A DNA stretch of 64,000 nt from Halomonas zincidurans B6 (GCF_000731955.1 NZ_JNCK01000001.1:2046001-2110000), one strand, 5' to 3'. Positions 34,366-44,450 are shown, counted from the stretch's first letter. Program-made: numbers and translations. Notes: generated by a model not told the origin, from the sequence alone.

Positions 34366-36261
34366 TCACACTTCGATATCGGCGAGATTGCCGTAATCCT
34401 CGAGCCACCCCTTGCGATCGCTGGCGCGCTTCTTGGCCAGCAGCATGTCGAGCATCTCGCTGGTGCCGTCGCCGTCGACCCGGGTCAGCTGCACCAGCCG
34501 GCGCGTGTCCACCGCCATGGTGGTCTCGCGCAACTGCAGCGGACTCATCTCGCCGAGCCCCTTGAAGCGCTGCACGTTGATGGGGCCGGCCTTCCGGGTG
34601 CCGCGCTTGCCCTCAAGGCGCTTCAAGATCGCCGCCTTCTCGCTCTCGTCCAGCGCATAGAACACCTCCTTGCCCAGGTCGATGCGATACAGCGGCGGCA
34701 TCGCGACGTAGACGTGGCCGGCATCGACCAGCGCCGGAAAATGACGCACGAACAGCGCGCACAGCAGCGTGGCGATGTGCAGGCCGTCGGAGTCGGCATC
34801 AGCGAGGATGCAGATCTTGTGATAGCGCAGCTTGGTCAGGTCGGCGCTGGCCGGGTCGGCGCCGATCGCCACGGCGATGTCGTGGACCTCCTGGGAGGCG
34901 TAGATGTCGTGGGACTCGACCTCCCAGGTGTTGAGGATCTTGCCGCGCAGCGGCAGGATCGCCTGGGTCTCGCGATCGCGGGCCTGCTTGGCGCTGCCCC
35001 CGGCGCTGTCGCCCTCGACCAGGAACAGCTCGCTGGCCACCGGGTCCTGCCCCGAGCAGTCGGCCAGCTTGCCGGGCAGCGCCGGGCCCGCGGTGATCTT
35101 CTTGCGCGCGACCTTCTTGGCACTCTTCTGGCGGCGCTGGGCGGCGCTGATCACCAGCTCGGCGAGCGCCTCGGCCTGGTCGACGTGGTGATTGAGCCAC
35201 AGCGAGAAGGCGTCCTTGACTACCCCGGAGACGAACGCGGCGACGGTGCGCGAGGAGAGCCGCTCCTTGGTCTGGCCGGCGAACTGCGGGTCGAGCATCT
35301 TCACCGAGAGCACGAACGAGACTCGCTCCCACAGGTCGTCGGCGGTCAGCTTGACGCCGCGCGGCAGCAGGCTGCGGTAGTCGCAGAATTCGCGCAGCGC
35401 CTCGAGCAGCCCCGAGCGCAGGCCGTTGACGTGGGTGCCGCCGAGCGGCGTGGGAATCAGGTTGACGTAGGATTCCATCAACGGCTCGCCGCCTTCGGGC
35501 AACCACTGGATCGCCCAGTCGCAGGCCTGCTCGTCGTCGGCGAAGTGGCCGACGAACGGCGCTGCCGGCAGCACCTCGTAGCCGTCGGTGGCCTGGGCCA
35601 GGTAGTCGCGCAGGCCGTCCTCGTACTGCCAGATGCTCTCGCTGCCGTCGACCTCGGTCAGGATCACCTTGAGCCCCGGACACAGCACCGCCTTGGCGCG
35701 CAACAGATGCTTGAGCCGCGGCAGCGACAGGCGCGGCGAATCGAAGTAGTCGAGCTCCGGCCAGAAGCGCACCACGGTGCCGGTGGCGCGCTTGGCGCAG
35801 CTGCCGATCACCGCCAGCTCCTCGACCTTCTCGCCCTTGGCGAAGGCGATGGCGTGGCGCTCGCCGTCGCGGCAGACCTCCACTTCCAGGCGCGTGGACA
35901 GCGCATTGACCACCGACACGCCGACCCCGTGCAGCCCGCCCGAGAAGCGGTAGCTCGACTGCGAGAACTTGCCGCCGGCATGTAGCTTGGTGAGGATCAG
36001 CTCGACCCCGGAAAGCCCGTGCTCGGGGTGGATGTCGATGGGCATACCACGGCCGTCGTCGGTCACCTCGATGCCGCCATCCTCGTAAAGCCGCACGCGG
36101 ATTTCCCGGGCGTGGCCGGCCAGCGCCTCGTCGACGCTGTTGTCGACGACTTCCTGAACCAAGTGGTTGGGGCGCGTGGTGTCGGTATACATGCCGGGGC
36201 GCTTGCGCACCGGCTCGAGACCGGAAAGGACTTCAATGGAAGTGGCACTGTATTGCGTCAT
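34366..36261 (-). CDS. parE: DNA topoisomerase IV subunit B
   Basis: 631 residues. The GHKL ATPase shows VVDNSVDEALAG and DDGRGMPIDIHPEHG; the TOPRIM domain has LFLVEGDSAGGSAKQARD and ADADSDGLHI. It is the ATPase subunit of topoisomerase IV. Its start lies 25 bp from the stop of no other plus-strand gene and directly follows yqiA (stop to start orientation on the minus strand: yqiA ends at 36287), the same order as in E. coli. Confidence 0.95.
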   Translation of the reverse strand: MTQYSATSIEVLSGLEPVRKRPGMYTDTTRPNHLVQEVVDNSVDEALAGHAREIRVRLYEDGGIEVTDDGRGMPIDIHPEHGLSGVELILTKLHAGGKFSQSSYRFSGGLHGVGVSVVNALSTRLEVEVCRDGERHAIAFAKGEKVEELAVIGSCAKRATGTVVRFWPELDYFDSPRLSLPRLKHLLRAKAVLCPGLKVILTEVDGSESIWQYEDGLRDYLAQATDGYEVLPAAPFVGHFADDEQACDWAIQWLPEGGEPLMESYVNLIPTPLGGTHVNGLRSGLLEALREFCDYRSLLPRGVKLTADDLWERVSFVLSVKMLDPQFAGQTKERLSSRTVAAFVSGVVKDAFSLWLNHHVDQAEALAELVISAAQRRQKSAKKVARKKITAGPALPGKLADCSGQDPVASELFLVEGDSAGGSAKQARDRETQAILPLRGKILNTWEVESHDIYASQEVHDIAVAIGADPASADLTKLRYHKICILADADSDGLHIATLLCALFVRHFPALVDAGHVYVAMPPLYRIDLGKEVFYALDESEKAAILKRLEGKRGTRKAGPINVQRFKGLGEMSPLQLRETTMAVDTRRLVQLTRVDGDGTSEMLDMLLAKKRASDRKGWLEDYGNLADIEV

Positions 36262-36286
36262 GCGGTGTCCATCAGGCTAACGAGTG

Positions 36287-36922
36287 TCATTGAATGGCCG
36301 CCAGCGGCGCGCCGGCGGCATGGCCACCGTGGGCCAGCACCGCCGGCAGGTAGTCCGCCAGCCGGCTGAAGCCGTGATCGCCGCCCGGCTCGATCAGCGT
36401 GCGACAACCGCGATAGGCGGCGAACGCCTCGCGGCAATCGAGCGTCTCGTCGGCGCTGCCCAGCAGCAGCAGGTAGCGCTCGGGCGTGAGCCGCACCGGC
36501 TCGAGCGCCAAAAGTTCGTCGCGATGCGCCGATTCGATGGTGAAGCGCTCGCCGCTATAAGGGTTGACGAACGCCATGCCCAGCCAGGCGTCGACCAGCC
36601 GCGAGGCGTTTACCGCCGGGTTGATCAGCACCGCCGCCAGATCGTGGCGCTCGGCCAACACGCTGGCCAGAAAGCCGCCCATCGAGCTACCCACCAGTAA
36701 TACCTTGTCGCCGAGTTCGGCGAGCGCCGCTTCGGCACTCGCCAAGGCTTCGGCGGGCCGGTGCGAAAGATTCGGCGTGCGACACGGCAACGGCCCGCGG
36801 TGCTCGATGCGGGCGCAGGCTTCGCGCATCAGACGCGCCTTGGGCGAATCGCTACCGCTGTTGAAACCGTGCAGATAGAGCACCCCGTCGACCGGGGCCG
36901 CCTGCAAGGGGCCACTCAGCAT
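36287..36922 (-). CDS. yqiA: YqiA-type alpha/beta-hydrolase (esterase)
   Basis: 211 residues. An alpha/beta-hydrolase with YLHGFNSGSDSPKA (oxyanion region), nucleophile elbow LVGSSMGGFLA (GxSxG, Ser about 77) and late GGDHGFSRL histidine. YqiA is an esterase of unclear physiological substrate that sits before parE in many gammaproteobacteria, as here. ATG at 36922 with an AGG-containing upstream region is chosen; the long open frame to 37801 is a shadow of pgi. Confidence 0.88.
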   Translation of the reverse strand: MLSGPLQAAPVDGVLYLHGFNSGSDSPKARLMREACARIEHRGPLPCRTPNLSHRPAEALASAEAALAELGDKVLLVGSSMGGFLASVLAERHDLAAVLINPAVNASRLVDAWLGMAFVNPYSGERFTIESAHRDELLALEPVRLTPERYLLLLGSADETLDCREAFAAYRGCRTLIEPGGDHGFSRLADYLPAVLAHGGHAAGAPLAAIQ

Positions 36923-36951
36923 ACCCTGAAACCTGGACGGATAAACAGCAT

Positions 36952-38622
36952 TCAGCGTTGTTCCTCGGCACGCCAGACCGCCTCGATCAAGTGGCGGCTG
37001 GATTCGTCGAGGGCCTCGACGCCTTCGTGGCTGGCGAGCACCCGCTCGGTCTGGGTGGCGATCTTCTTGCCCAGCTCGACCCCCCACTGGTCGAACGGGT
37101 TGATGTCCCAGATGGTCGCCTGGACGAACACCTTGTGCTCGTAGAGCGCCACCAGCGAGCCCAGCGTGCTCGGCGTCAAGCGATCGAGCAGCAGCGTGGT
37201 CGACGGCTGGTTGCCGCGATAGTGCTTGTGGTTGGGCCGCGGGCCGTCGTCCTCGATCGCCTCGTCGCCGAGCATCAGCACCCGCGACTGGGCGAAGCAG
37301 TTGGCCAGGGTCAAGCGGTGCTGCTCCTTGAGCAGCGCGCGGGTGGCATCGTCCTCGATGCGATCGTAGCGGCGCATCGGCGCGATGAAGTCGCACTCGA
37401 CCGGCTGGGTGCCCTGGTGCAGCAACTGGTAGAAGGCGTGCTGGGCGTTGGGACCCAATTGCCCCCAGAGCACCGGGCAGGTCGAGTAGGGCGTGGTCTG
37501 GCCGGAATTGGTGGTCGACTTGCCGTTGGATTCCATTTCCAGCTGTTCGAGATAACTGGCGAAGAATTCCAGGCGACCCTCGTAGGGCAGGATCGAGTGG
37601 GCGCGGATATCCAGGAAGTTGACGTTCCAGATGCCCGCCAGGGCGAGCAGCACCGGCAGGTTGTCCTCGAGCGCCGCGTTGGCGAAGTGGCGATCCATCT
37701 CGTGGGCGCCGGCGAGTAGCTCGCGGAAGTTGTCCATGCCCACCGCCACGGCGATCGGCAGGCCGATGGCGCCCCACAACGAATAGCGACCGCCGACCCA
37801 CTCCCAGAATTCGAGCTGGTTGGCATCAGAAATGCCCCATTCGCTCATCTTCTCGGGGCTCGCCGAGACGCCGATGAAGTGCTGGCGCATCACCAGGTCG
37901 CGATCGCCGCGGCCATTGACCAGATGCCCCATCAGCCAGTCCTGGGCGGTGCGCGCGTTGGACAGCGTGTCGATGGTGGTGAACGACTTCGACGACAGCA
38001 CGAACAGCGTGGTCTCGGGATTGAAGCGCGTCAGGTAGTCGGCCAGTTGCGAGCCGTCCATGGTCGAGGCGAAATGCACCTCGACCGGATGGATGTCGCG
38101 GGGGCGATAGTCGGCCAGCGCATGGGTGACCATCAGCGGCCCCAGGTCGGAACCGCCCACGCCGAGGTTGACCACGTCGGTGACCGCCTTGCCGGTGGCG
38201 CCGCGCCACTGCCCGGCGTGAAACTTGTCGACCATCGCCGCCATGCGCTTCAGGGTGCGATGCACGCCCGGCACCACGTCCTCGCCCTCGACATTGAGAT
38301 GCGCGTCCGCCGGCAGACGCAGCGCGGTATGCAGCGCCGGGCGGTCCTCGCTCAGGTTGACCCGCTCGCCGGCCAGCAGCCGCTCGATGCCCTTGGGCAC
38401 GCCGGCGACGCGGGCCAGTGCGAGCAACTTGTCCAGCGTCTCGCGACGCCAGCGCTGCTTGGACAGATCCAGCATCAGCCCCGCGGCCCGGCGGCTGAAG
38501 TCGGGATAGCGCTGGTCGGATTCGTGAAACAGATCCTTGAGATGCACGTCGCGCATCGCCTCGGCGTGGTCGAGCAGCGCCTTCCAGGCGGGATGCTGGT
38601 CGATCGTCGCGGTTTCGGTCAT
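36952..38622 (-). CDS. pgi: Glucose-6-phosphate isomerase
   Basis: 556 residues. Signatures VNLGVGGSDLGPLMVTHAL, FVLSSKSFTTIDTL and the C-terminal SHEGVEALDESSRHLIE-like tail match Pgi; GRYSLWGAIGLPIA is the phosphate-binding region. It interconverts glucose-6-phosphate and fructose-6-phosphate. ATG at 38622 follows AAGGAGG. It is divergent from cmoA. Confidence 0.95.
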   Translation of the reverse strand: MTETATIDQHPAWKALLDHAEAMRDVHLKDLFHESDQRYPDFSRRAAGLMLDLSKQRWRRETLDKLLALARVAGVPKGIERLLAGERVNLSEDRPALHTALRLPADAHLNVEGEDVVPGVHRTLKRMAAMVDKFHAGQWRGATGKAVTDVVNLGVGGSDLGPLMVTHALADYRPRDIHPVEVHFASTMDGSQLADYLTRFNPETTLFVLSSKSFTTIDTLSNARTAQDWLMGHLVNGRGDRDLVMRQHFIGVSASPEKMSEWGISDANQLEFWEWVGGRYSLWGAIGLPIAVAVGMDNFRELLAGAHEMDRHFANAALEDNLPVLLALAGIWNVNFLDIRAHSILPYEGRLEFFASYLEQLEMESNGKSTTNSGQTTPYSTCPVLWGQLGPNAQHAFYQLLHQGTQPVECDFIAPMRRYDRIEDDATRALLKEQHRLTLANCFAQSRVLMLGDEAIEDDGPRPNHKHYRGNQPSTTLLLDRLTPSTLGSLVALYEHKVFVQATIWDINPFDQWGVELGKKIATQTERVLASHEGVEALDESSRHLIEAVWRAEEQR

Positions 38623-38767
38623 CGGCTCCTCCTTGAACGATCCTTGCGTATCGCACGACGGTGGTCGTGCTCGGCGGCTTCGCGGCGGGTGCAAGCCGAG
38701 CGGTCGGTGGGTAAACTGTCAGCGCCTGACGCCCGCCGCCCTCACCAAGCCTGCTTAGCGAATGCCC

Positions 38768-39625
38768 ATGAGTGATGCATCTTACCGTGACGCGATCTTC
38801 ACGACACCCCTCGACCGGGTCGCGCGATTTTCCTTCGACGAGCAGGTGGTGGCCTGCTTCCCCGACATGGTGCGCCGCTCGATCCCCGGCTACGGTCAGA
38901 TTCTCGGCATGCTCGGGGTGATCGCCGAGCGCCACCTGCGCCACGGCGGGCATGTCTACGACCTGGGCTGCTCGCTGGGCGCGGTGGGGCTGGCGCTGGC
39001 CGGGCGCCTGCCGCCCGAGGCGTTTTCGCTGACCGGCGTCGACCTGTCGCCGGCCATGGTCGCCCGGGCCCGCGAGACGCTCGCCGCCGAGTGCCCCGAG
39101 CATGCCATCGAGATCGTCGAGGGCGACATCCGCCATCTCGATTACCGCCCGGTGAGCATGATCGTGCTCAATTTCACCCTGCAGTTTCTCGCCCCCGGCG
39201 AGCGCGACGCGCTGATGACGACGCTCTACGAGGCGCTGGAGCCGGGCGGCGTGCTGGTGCTCTCGGAGAAGATCGTCGCCGCCGACGAGGCCGAGAACGC
39301 CTGGCTGGTGGAGCGCTATCACGACTTCAAGCGCGCCAACGGCTACAGCGAACTGGAGATCAGCCAGAAGCGCACCGCGCTGGAAAACGTGCTGGTGCCG
39401 GACACCCTCGAGGCCCACCATGCACGCCTGGCGCGGGCCGGTTTCGCCCGCGCCACGACCTGGTTCCAGTATCTCAACTTCGCCGCGATGATCGCGTTCA
39501 AGGACGCCCGGTATCGGGACGCCCGGTATCGGGACGCCCGGTATCGGGACGCCCGGTATCGGGACGCCCAGTATCGGGACGCCCAGTATCGGGACGCCCA
39601 GGGCGAGACCGGGGGGCCGCGCTGA
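38768..39625 (+). CDS. cmoA: Carboxy-S-adenosyl-L-methionine synthase CmoA
   Basis: 285 residues from the second ATG (38768; the first is at 38762). Core signatures are FPDMVRRSIPGYGQI, VYDLGCSLGAVGLAL and ELEISQKRTALENVL. CmoA makes carboxy-SAM from prephenate and SAM for wobble-uridine cmo5U34 in tRNA. Family similarity ends near IAFK (about residue 245); then about 38 residues of DARYR repeats encoded by a 15-bp tandem repeat follow. The partner gene cmoB, which starts 2 bp later, is damaged. Confidence 0.92.
   Translation: MSDASYRDAIFTTPLDRVARFSFDEQVVACFPDMVRRSIPGYGQILGMLGVIAERHLRHGGHVYDLGCSLGAVGLALAGRLPPEAFSLTGVDLSPAMVARARETLAAECPEHAIEIVEGDIRHLDYRPVSMIVLNFTLQFLAPGERDALMTTLYEALEPGGVLVLSEKIVAADEAENAWLVERYHDFKRANGYSELEISQKRTALENVLVPDTLEAHHARLARAGFARATTWFQYLNFAAMIAFKDARYRDARYRDARYRDARYRDAQYRDAQYRDAQGETGGPR
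39503..39601 (+). repeat. 15-bp in-frame tandem repeat in the cmoA 3' end
   Basis: Six full copies of GACGCCCGGTATCGG (the last two with CCCAG) and a partial seventh. Being a multiple of three, it adds repeated DARYR/DAQYR units to the CmoA C-terminus without breaking the frame. Confidence 0.95.
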
Positions 39626-39626
39626 C

Positions 39627-40581
39627 ATGGCCGACACCGACCGCGCCCAGCAGGCGCTCTATCACGCCTTCGTCGACCAGCAGTTGCATGCCTGGCTGGC
39701 GCGCCTGCCCGAGCAGTTCGCCCGCGGGCTGGACCGTAAGCGCCACGGCGACCTGCCCGGCTGGGAGAAGGCCGTGGCCAAACTCCCCCAGCTACCCGAA
39801 CCCGCCGCGGCGCGCGACGTCGCCCTCGATCGCGATACCGTCAGCGTCGATGTATCGCTCTCGGATGCCGACCGGCGGCGTTGTTACAACCTGCTCAAGG
39901 CATTGATGCCGTGGCGCAAGGGCCCCTATCGGCTTGGCGGCATCGACATCGACAGCGAGTGGCGCTCGGACTGGAAGTGGCGACGTGTCGCCCCGCACCT
40001 GGCGCCGCTGGCGGGCCGCCGGGTGCTCGACGTCGGCGGCGGCAACGGCTATCACGCCTGGCGCATGGCCGGGGCCGGTGCGTCGTTCGTGCTGGTGATC
40101 GATCCCTCGCCGCGCTTCTATTATCAGTTCCAGGCGGTGCGCCATTTCGTCGCCGACGCCGACGGCGGGCGCACCCACTTTCTACCGGCCGGCATCGAGG
40201 ATGTTCCGGCCGACCTCGAGGCCTTCGATACGCTGTTCTCGATGGGCGTGCTCTATCACCGCCCTTCGCCGCTCGACCACCTGCTGCAACTGCGCGGCGC
40301 GCTGCGCCCGGGCGGCGAACTGGTGCTGGAAACGCTGGTCGTCGAGGGCGACGCGACGACGGTATTGATGCCCGGCGAGCGCTACGCGCAGATGCCCAAC
40401 GTGTATTTTCTGCCCTCCTCGGCCGCCCTGAGCCATTGGCTTTTGCGACGAGCAACGCCGCAGCGAGTGGATGAACTTTCAGTCGCTGACCGATTTTCTC
40501 GACCCTGACGATCGCACGCGGACCGTCGAGGGGCATCCGGCGCCGCGCCGCGCAGTGCTGGTGGCACACAAACCCGAGTGA
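39627..40581 (+). pseudogene. cmoB: tRNA U34 carboxymethyltransferase CmoB, frameshifted by a small deletion
   Basis: Frame 1 (39627-40508) encodes a good CmoB: the methyltransferase motif VLDVGGGNGYHAWRM (about 131-145), GVLYHRPSPLDHL, and PSSAALSHWL. After that it turns into non-homologous residues and stops at 40508. A different frame then encodes the normal end, DEQRRSEWMNFQSLTDFLDP through VLVAHKPE, stopping at 40581. By comparison with known CmoB, about 16-18 codons of the RAGF-VDV segment are missing at about 40438-40450, by a deletion not divisible by three. The product would lack the C-terminus. A sequencing error alone would not remove that segment. Confidence 0.8.
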
Positions 40582-40690
40582 CTCGCCCTTCATTGCAAAC
40601 GATAATTTTTATTGTTATTTCGCATGCTGAAGGAGCCCTCTCTTGCTGTCGCTCTTCAATACGGCACTGGAGGGAACGCCGCGCTTGGCG

Positions 40691-42766
40691 TCAATTGGTT
40701 GCACGCGCGTCGGCCTGCAAGGCCTCACGCCGTATCCGCCAGCCTTCCAGCGCCATACGCGCCTGTGCGCGCCGGGTTTGGTCCTTGAGAGCTCGCGAGG
40801 GGGATTCAACCGCCTGCAGCGTACCGCCCGACCAACGATAATAAGTCGGGTCGGCGAGATTCGTGGCGGCGCCTGCGTCGCTGACCATGACGCCCTGCCC
40901 ACCATCCTGACGATTGAATGTCAGCGCCATCGGCGATGCTTGTGGCGTGTACAGATCGCGTCCCATCCACGGTACCTGGGCATTGGACAGTGAATGCGCC
41001 CATAGCGTCGGGAAGATATCCCGATGGCTGGTCCAGTCATCGACCTGTGCCTCACCCTCTCCCCGATAGGCCGGTGGAATCCACAACAGCATCGGCACAC
41101 CGAACTGGTCGAACAGGTCATGTGCATCGGGATACTGAATGAGAGAACGCGTGTTGTGATCACCGGTGGCCGCGAACAGTGTATGGTCCATCAATCCATC
41201 GGCTTCGAGATGATTCAAAAAGCGCCCCATGCTGTCATTGGCGTATTGATAGGTCTCGAGGATCGAGGTGCCTAACTGGGGCGAGACGGCAAGCGCATCG
41301 CCCAGCCGTGAGACACCCAGGGGCGCGGGAGCGTAGTCTTGCGGGATCTTGTACGGCGGATGGTTGGTGATCGATAGCATCACCAGCATCAACTTCTCAT
41401 CGTTGGCCTCGGCTTGCTCCAGAAGCTTCTCGGCGTAACGGAACATCCACTCGTCATAGAGCCCCCAGGTGCCGCCTTTGGCTTCGGGGAAGCGCTCACG
41501 GATCGCGTTTTCGCCCAACACTTCATCGAAGCCTTGACGCTTGAGCGCATCGTCAAGATTTCGCCACTGCGTCGAGCCCGCCGTCAGGAAGACAGTGCGA
41601 TAGCCCGCGCGCTCATACGGCAGCACCGTCGACGTCGAATATTGACGATAGCCATAACGACTCTGCGTCAATGGGCTGATCGGCGTATCGAAAAGTATTC
41701 CTTCCAGTGAGGGATATGTCCCGTTTCCCGACGACAAGGCATACGGAAAGTAGTCCGCCTTCTCCTTCACCCAGGGGCGCAAGCGGCCCAGCAGATCGTT
41801 ATTCTCGGCATCGTCGAAATCCAGCGGATGACGTCCCCAGCCTTCCATCAAGCTGACCACGACATGCGGTGGTTTTTCTTCTGCTGCGGGTCGCACAGGG
41901 GTGGTCACGGTCATGCGGTCGAGAACCGCCTGCGGCGTATCGGCCTGCGACCAGCCCAGCACGTTTGCCGCCGCCATGGAAGAGCTGAAACCGTAACGCG
42001 CCAGCCCCGACTGCGGATCGTCACCGATCCGGTTGGCCTGTCGCTCATTCCAGGCCAGATAAAGAGCTTCGGGTCCACTGGGCACCAGGTCATTGACGAA
42101 GGCATTCGACGACACCGACATATGCATTTCGCGCAGTGGGAATGTCCCCAGGGTGCCGCGCCCCAACCCGACCAGTGCCACCCAGGAAGCCGCCACCAGC
42201 AGCGTGGCTTGAGGCCATCCCAGCCGGCGCCGTTCATGCCGACGGCCGCGTCGCATCAGGGCGACCTGGATTCCCGTCATGCCGATCAAGACGATCAGCA
42301 ACGGAAAAACGGGATAATCGCTCCATATCGTCTTCAGCACCGCCTGGGTATCGTCTTCGAACAGCCCGAAGATCAGCGAATTGATCGGCCCTTGATAGAA
42401 GCTAAAAAAGAAATGATTAATCAGTGCCAGGAGATTGACCAAGGCCATGGTCGCGATGGCCCAGACCAACCACAAGCGACGCCAGCCGGCCAGAAAGACG
42501 CGCGGCAAGGGAAGCAACACCGTAGCCACTATAAGCCAGGGTCCCAGAAGGACCGCCATGATCTTGGCATCGAAACGCAGCCCCATCCAGAAGGCCTGCC
42601 ACATCTCGCCGGCGGGCGCTTCCAGGGTGGGGGGCGCATACGACTGCCACAACAGAACACGCATCAAGGCCAGCGTTGCCACCCCGATCAGCCCCAGACG
42701 CCAGAGCTGTCGGTTCAACTCGCGCCAGTTCTGCCAGCGCGACATCATCACGGAATCGTTATACAT
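40691..42766 (-). CDS. LTA-synthase-like sulfatase/phosphoglycerol transferase
   Basis: 691 residues. Four or five membrane helices occupy the first 200 residues, followed by a periplasmic sulfatase fold. Metal and nucleophile motifs are SLMEGWGRHPLDF, SSGNGTYPSLEGILFD (Thr nucleophile about 330) and TGDHNTRSLIQ. Such Gram-negative relatives add phosphoglycerol or phosphoethanolamine to periplasmic glucans or envelope lipids. It is convergent with the cmoB pseudogene; a leading ATG at 42766 is used, though another ATG lies 18-21 bases in. Confidence 0.85.
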   Translation of the reverse strand: MYNDSVMMSRWQNWRELNRQLWRLGLIGVATLALMRVLLWQSYAPPTLEAPAGEMWQAFWMGLRFDAKIMAVLLGPWLIVATVLLPLPRVFLAGWRRLWLVWAIATMALVNLLALINHFFFSFYQGPINSLIFGLFEDDTQAVLKTIWSDYPVFPLLIVLIGMTGIQVALMRRGRRHERRRLGWPQATLLVAASWVALVGLGRGTLGTFPLREMHMSVSSNAFVNDLVPSGPEALYLAWNERQANRIGDDPQSGLARYGFSSSMAAANVLGWSQADTPQAVLDRMTVTTPVRPAAEEKPPHVVVSLMEGWGRHPLDFDDAENNDLLGRLRPWVKEKADYFPYALSSGNGTYPSLEGILFDTPISPLTQSRYGYRQYSTSTVLPYERAGYRTVFLTAGSTQWRNLDDALKRQGFDEVLGENAIRERFPEAKGGTWGLYDEWMFRYAEKLLEQAEANDEKLMLVMLSITNHPPYKIPQDYAPAPLGVSRLGDALAVSPQLGTSILETYQYANDSMGRFLNHLEADGLMDHTLFAATGDHNTRSLIQYPDAHDLFDQFGVPMLLWIPPAYRGEGEAQVDDWTSHRDIFPTLWAHSLSNAQVPWMGRDLYTPQASPMALTFNRQDGGQGVMVSDAGAATNLADPTYYRWSGGTLQAVESPSRALKDQTRRAQARMALEGWRIRREALQADARATN

Positions 42767-42930
42767 GCGTCATCTCAATCGGGTAAGCGCGCACACTATA
42801 TCGATCTTGAACGACTCTAACGATACGTTAGATTGCCAATAGAGTAGGCAAATCCCCGTCACAGACACGCGCGCCCCCGCCAGCTTCGGAACCGGCGGGG
42901 CGACGTGACGTAGCGCATGGATTTCGCCGT

Positions 42931-44373
42931 CTACTTGCCCAGCAGCTCGCGCACATCCTTCGCCTGCCAATGCGGAAAATACTTGCGCACCAGGGCGTTG
43001 AGCTCGACCTCGAAGGCCTGCCAGTCGACCTCGCCGGCCGCGCCGCCGCCCTCCAGCGCGCCGCGCACCATCCCCGCGCCGACGGTGACGTTGGTCAACC
43101 GGTCGATGACGATGAAGCTGCCGGTGCCGGGGCTGACGCGGTAGTCGTCGACCGGCACCGGCGCGGTCAGCTCGACCCGGCAACGGCCGATGGCGTTCAG
43201 CGCGAGCCGCTCGGCGCGGTGATGCTCGAGCGTGTTGACGTCGACCTGGTAGTCGATCGCCGTCACCTTGCCGGCCAGATCGCGGGTGGCGAGCTTTAGA
43301 TCGTAGAGCTTGCCGGGCTCCAGCGGTGTTTCGTGCATCCACACGATGTCGGCGGCGAAGGCGTTGGACAGCGCGATCTCGGCGTCCGCGGCGACCAGCC
43401 AGTCGCCCCGGGAGACGTCGATCTCGTCATTGAGGGTGACGGTGATCGCCTGGCCCGGGTAGGCGGCATCGAGATCGCCATCGAACGTGACCAGCCGCTC
43501 GACGGTGGAGGTCTTGCCGGAGGGCAGCGCCTTGATTCGTTGCCCCGGGCGCAGGATGCCGGCGGCCAGCGTGCCGGCGTAGCCGCGGAAGTCGAGATTG
43601 GGCCGGTTGACGTACTGCACCGGCAGGCGCAGGTCGGCGAGATTGCTGTCGTGGCTGATCTCGACGGTCTCGAGCAGTTCGAGCAGCGGCGTGCCCGGCT
43701 GGCCGTCGTCGGTCCGGTACCAGGGCATGTTCTCGCTAGCGTTGACGACGTTGTCGCCTTCCAGCGCGGAGATCGGCACGAAGCGGATGTCGCGGGCATT
43801 GAGCTTGTCGGCGAGCAGCCGGTACTCGGCGACGATCGCGTCGAAGCGCGCCTGGGAGTACTCCACCAGGTCCATCTTGTTGATGGCGACCACCAGGTGC
43901 TGGATGCCCAGCAGGTCGGCGATAAAGCTGTGCCGCCTGGTTTGTGTCTGCACGCCGTGCCGGGCGTCGATCAGGATCACCGCCAGGCTGGCGGTGGAGG
44001 CGCCGGTGGCCATGTTGCGGGTGTACTGCTCGTGGCCCGGGGTGTCGGCGATGATGAACTTGCGCCGGTCGGTGGAGAAGTACCGATAGGCGACGTCGAT
44101 GGTGATGCCCTGCTCGCGCTCGGACTGCAGCCCGTCGACCAGCAGCGCCAGGTCGACCCTGTCGCCGGTGGTGCCGCTGGTCCTGGAGGCCTGGGTAATG
44201 GCGGCGAGCTGGTCCTCGTAGATCATCTTGGAGTCGTGCAGCAGCCGACCGATCAGCGTCGACTTGCCGTCGTCGACGCTACCGCAGGTGATGAAGCGCA
44301 GCAGGTCCTTGTTCTCGTGTTCCTGGAGGTACTGCTCGATATTATCGGCGATAAGGGCTGATTTATGTGACAT
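42931..44373 (-). CDS. cysN: Sulfate adenylyltransferase subunit 1 (GTPase)
   Basis: 480 residues without a CysC kinase domain. GTPase motifs: GSVDDGKSTLIGRLLHD (from residue 31), DTPGHEQYTRNM and NKMDLVEYSQARF. GTP hydrolysis drives APS synthesis with CysD. Normally it follows cysD directly; here a 492-bp insert carrying heptamer arrays and a four-helix-bundle gene separates the two. Confidence 0.95.
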   Translation of the reverse strand: MSHKSALIADNIEQYLQEHENKDLLRFITCGSVDDGKSTLIGRLLHDSKMIYEDQLAAITQASRTSGTTGDRVDLALLVDGLQSEREQGITIDVAYRYFSTDRRKFIIADTPGHEQYTRNMATGASTASLAVILIDARHGVQTQTRRHSFIADLLGIQHLVVAINKMDLVEYSQARFDAIVAEYRLLADKLNARDIRFVPISALEGDNVVNASENMPWYRTDDGQPGTPLLELLETVEISHDSNLADLRLPVQYVNRPNLDFRGYAGTLAAGILRPGQRIKALPSGKTSTVERLVTFDGDLDAAYPGQAITVTLNDEIDVSRGDWLVAADAEIALSNAFAADIVWMHETPLEPGKLYDLKLATRDLAGKVTAIDYQVDVNTLEHHRAERLALNAIGRCRVELTAPVPVDDYRVSPGTGSFIVIDRLTNVTVGAGMVRGALEGGGAAGEVDWQAFEVELNALVRKYFPHWQAKDVRELLGK

Positions 44374-44386
44374 AGCAAGATCCTGA

Positions 44387-44414
44387 GCTGTAAGCCGTAA
44401 GCTTTAAGCGGTAA
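44387..44414 (+). repeat. Left heptamer array of the four-helix-bundle cassette
   Basis: Four units: GCTGTAA, GCCGTAA, GCTTTAA, GCGGTAA. The first three can pair with the right array (44816-44836) over 21 bp with a single G-T wobble. It begins 13 bp beyond the cysN start on the upstream side. Confidence 0.95.
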
Positions 44415-44450
44415 GTAAACCCCAACCAACCGCCGCTTGCGGCGTTGCGT

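Noticed and set aside
34211..34408. A small gene reading SHELRATGYELRATG on the minus strand
   Set aside because: It is a translation of the heptamer array and overlaps the parE stop.
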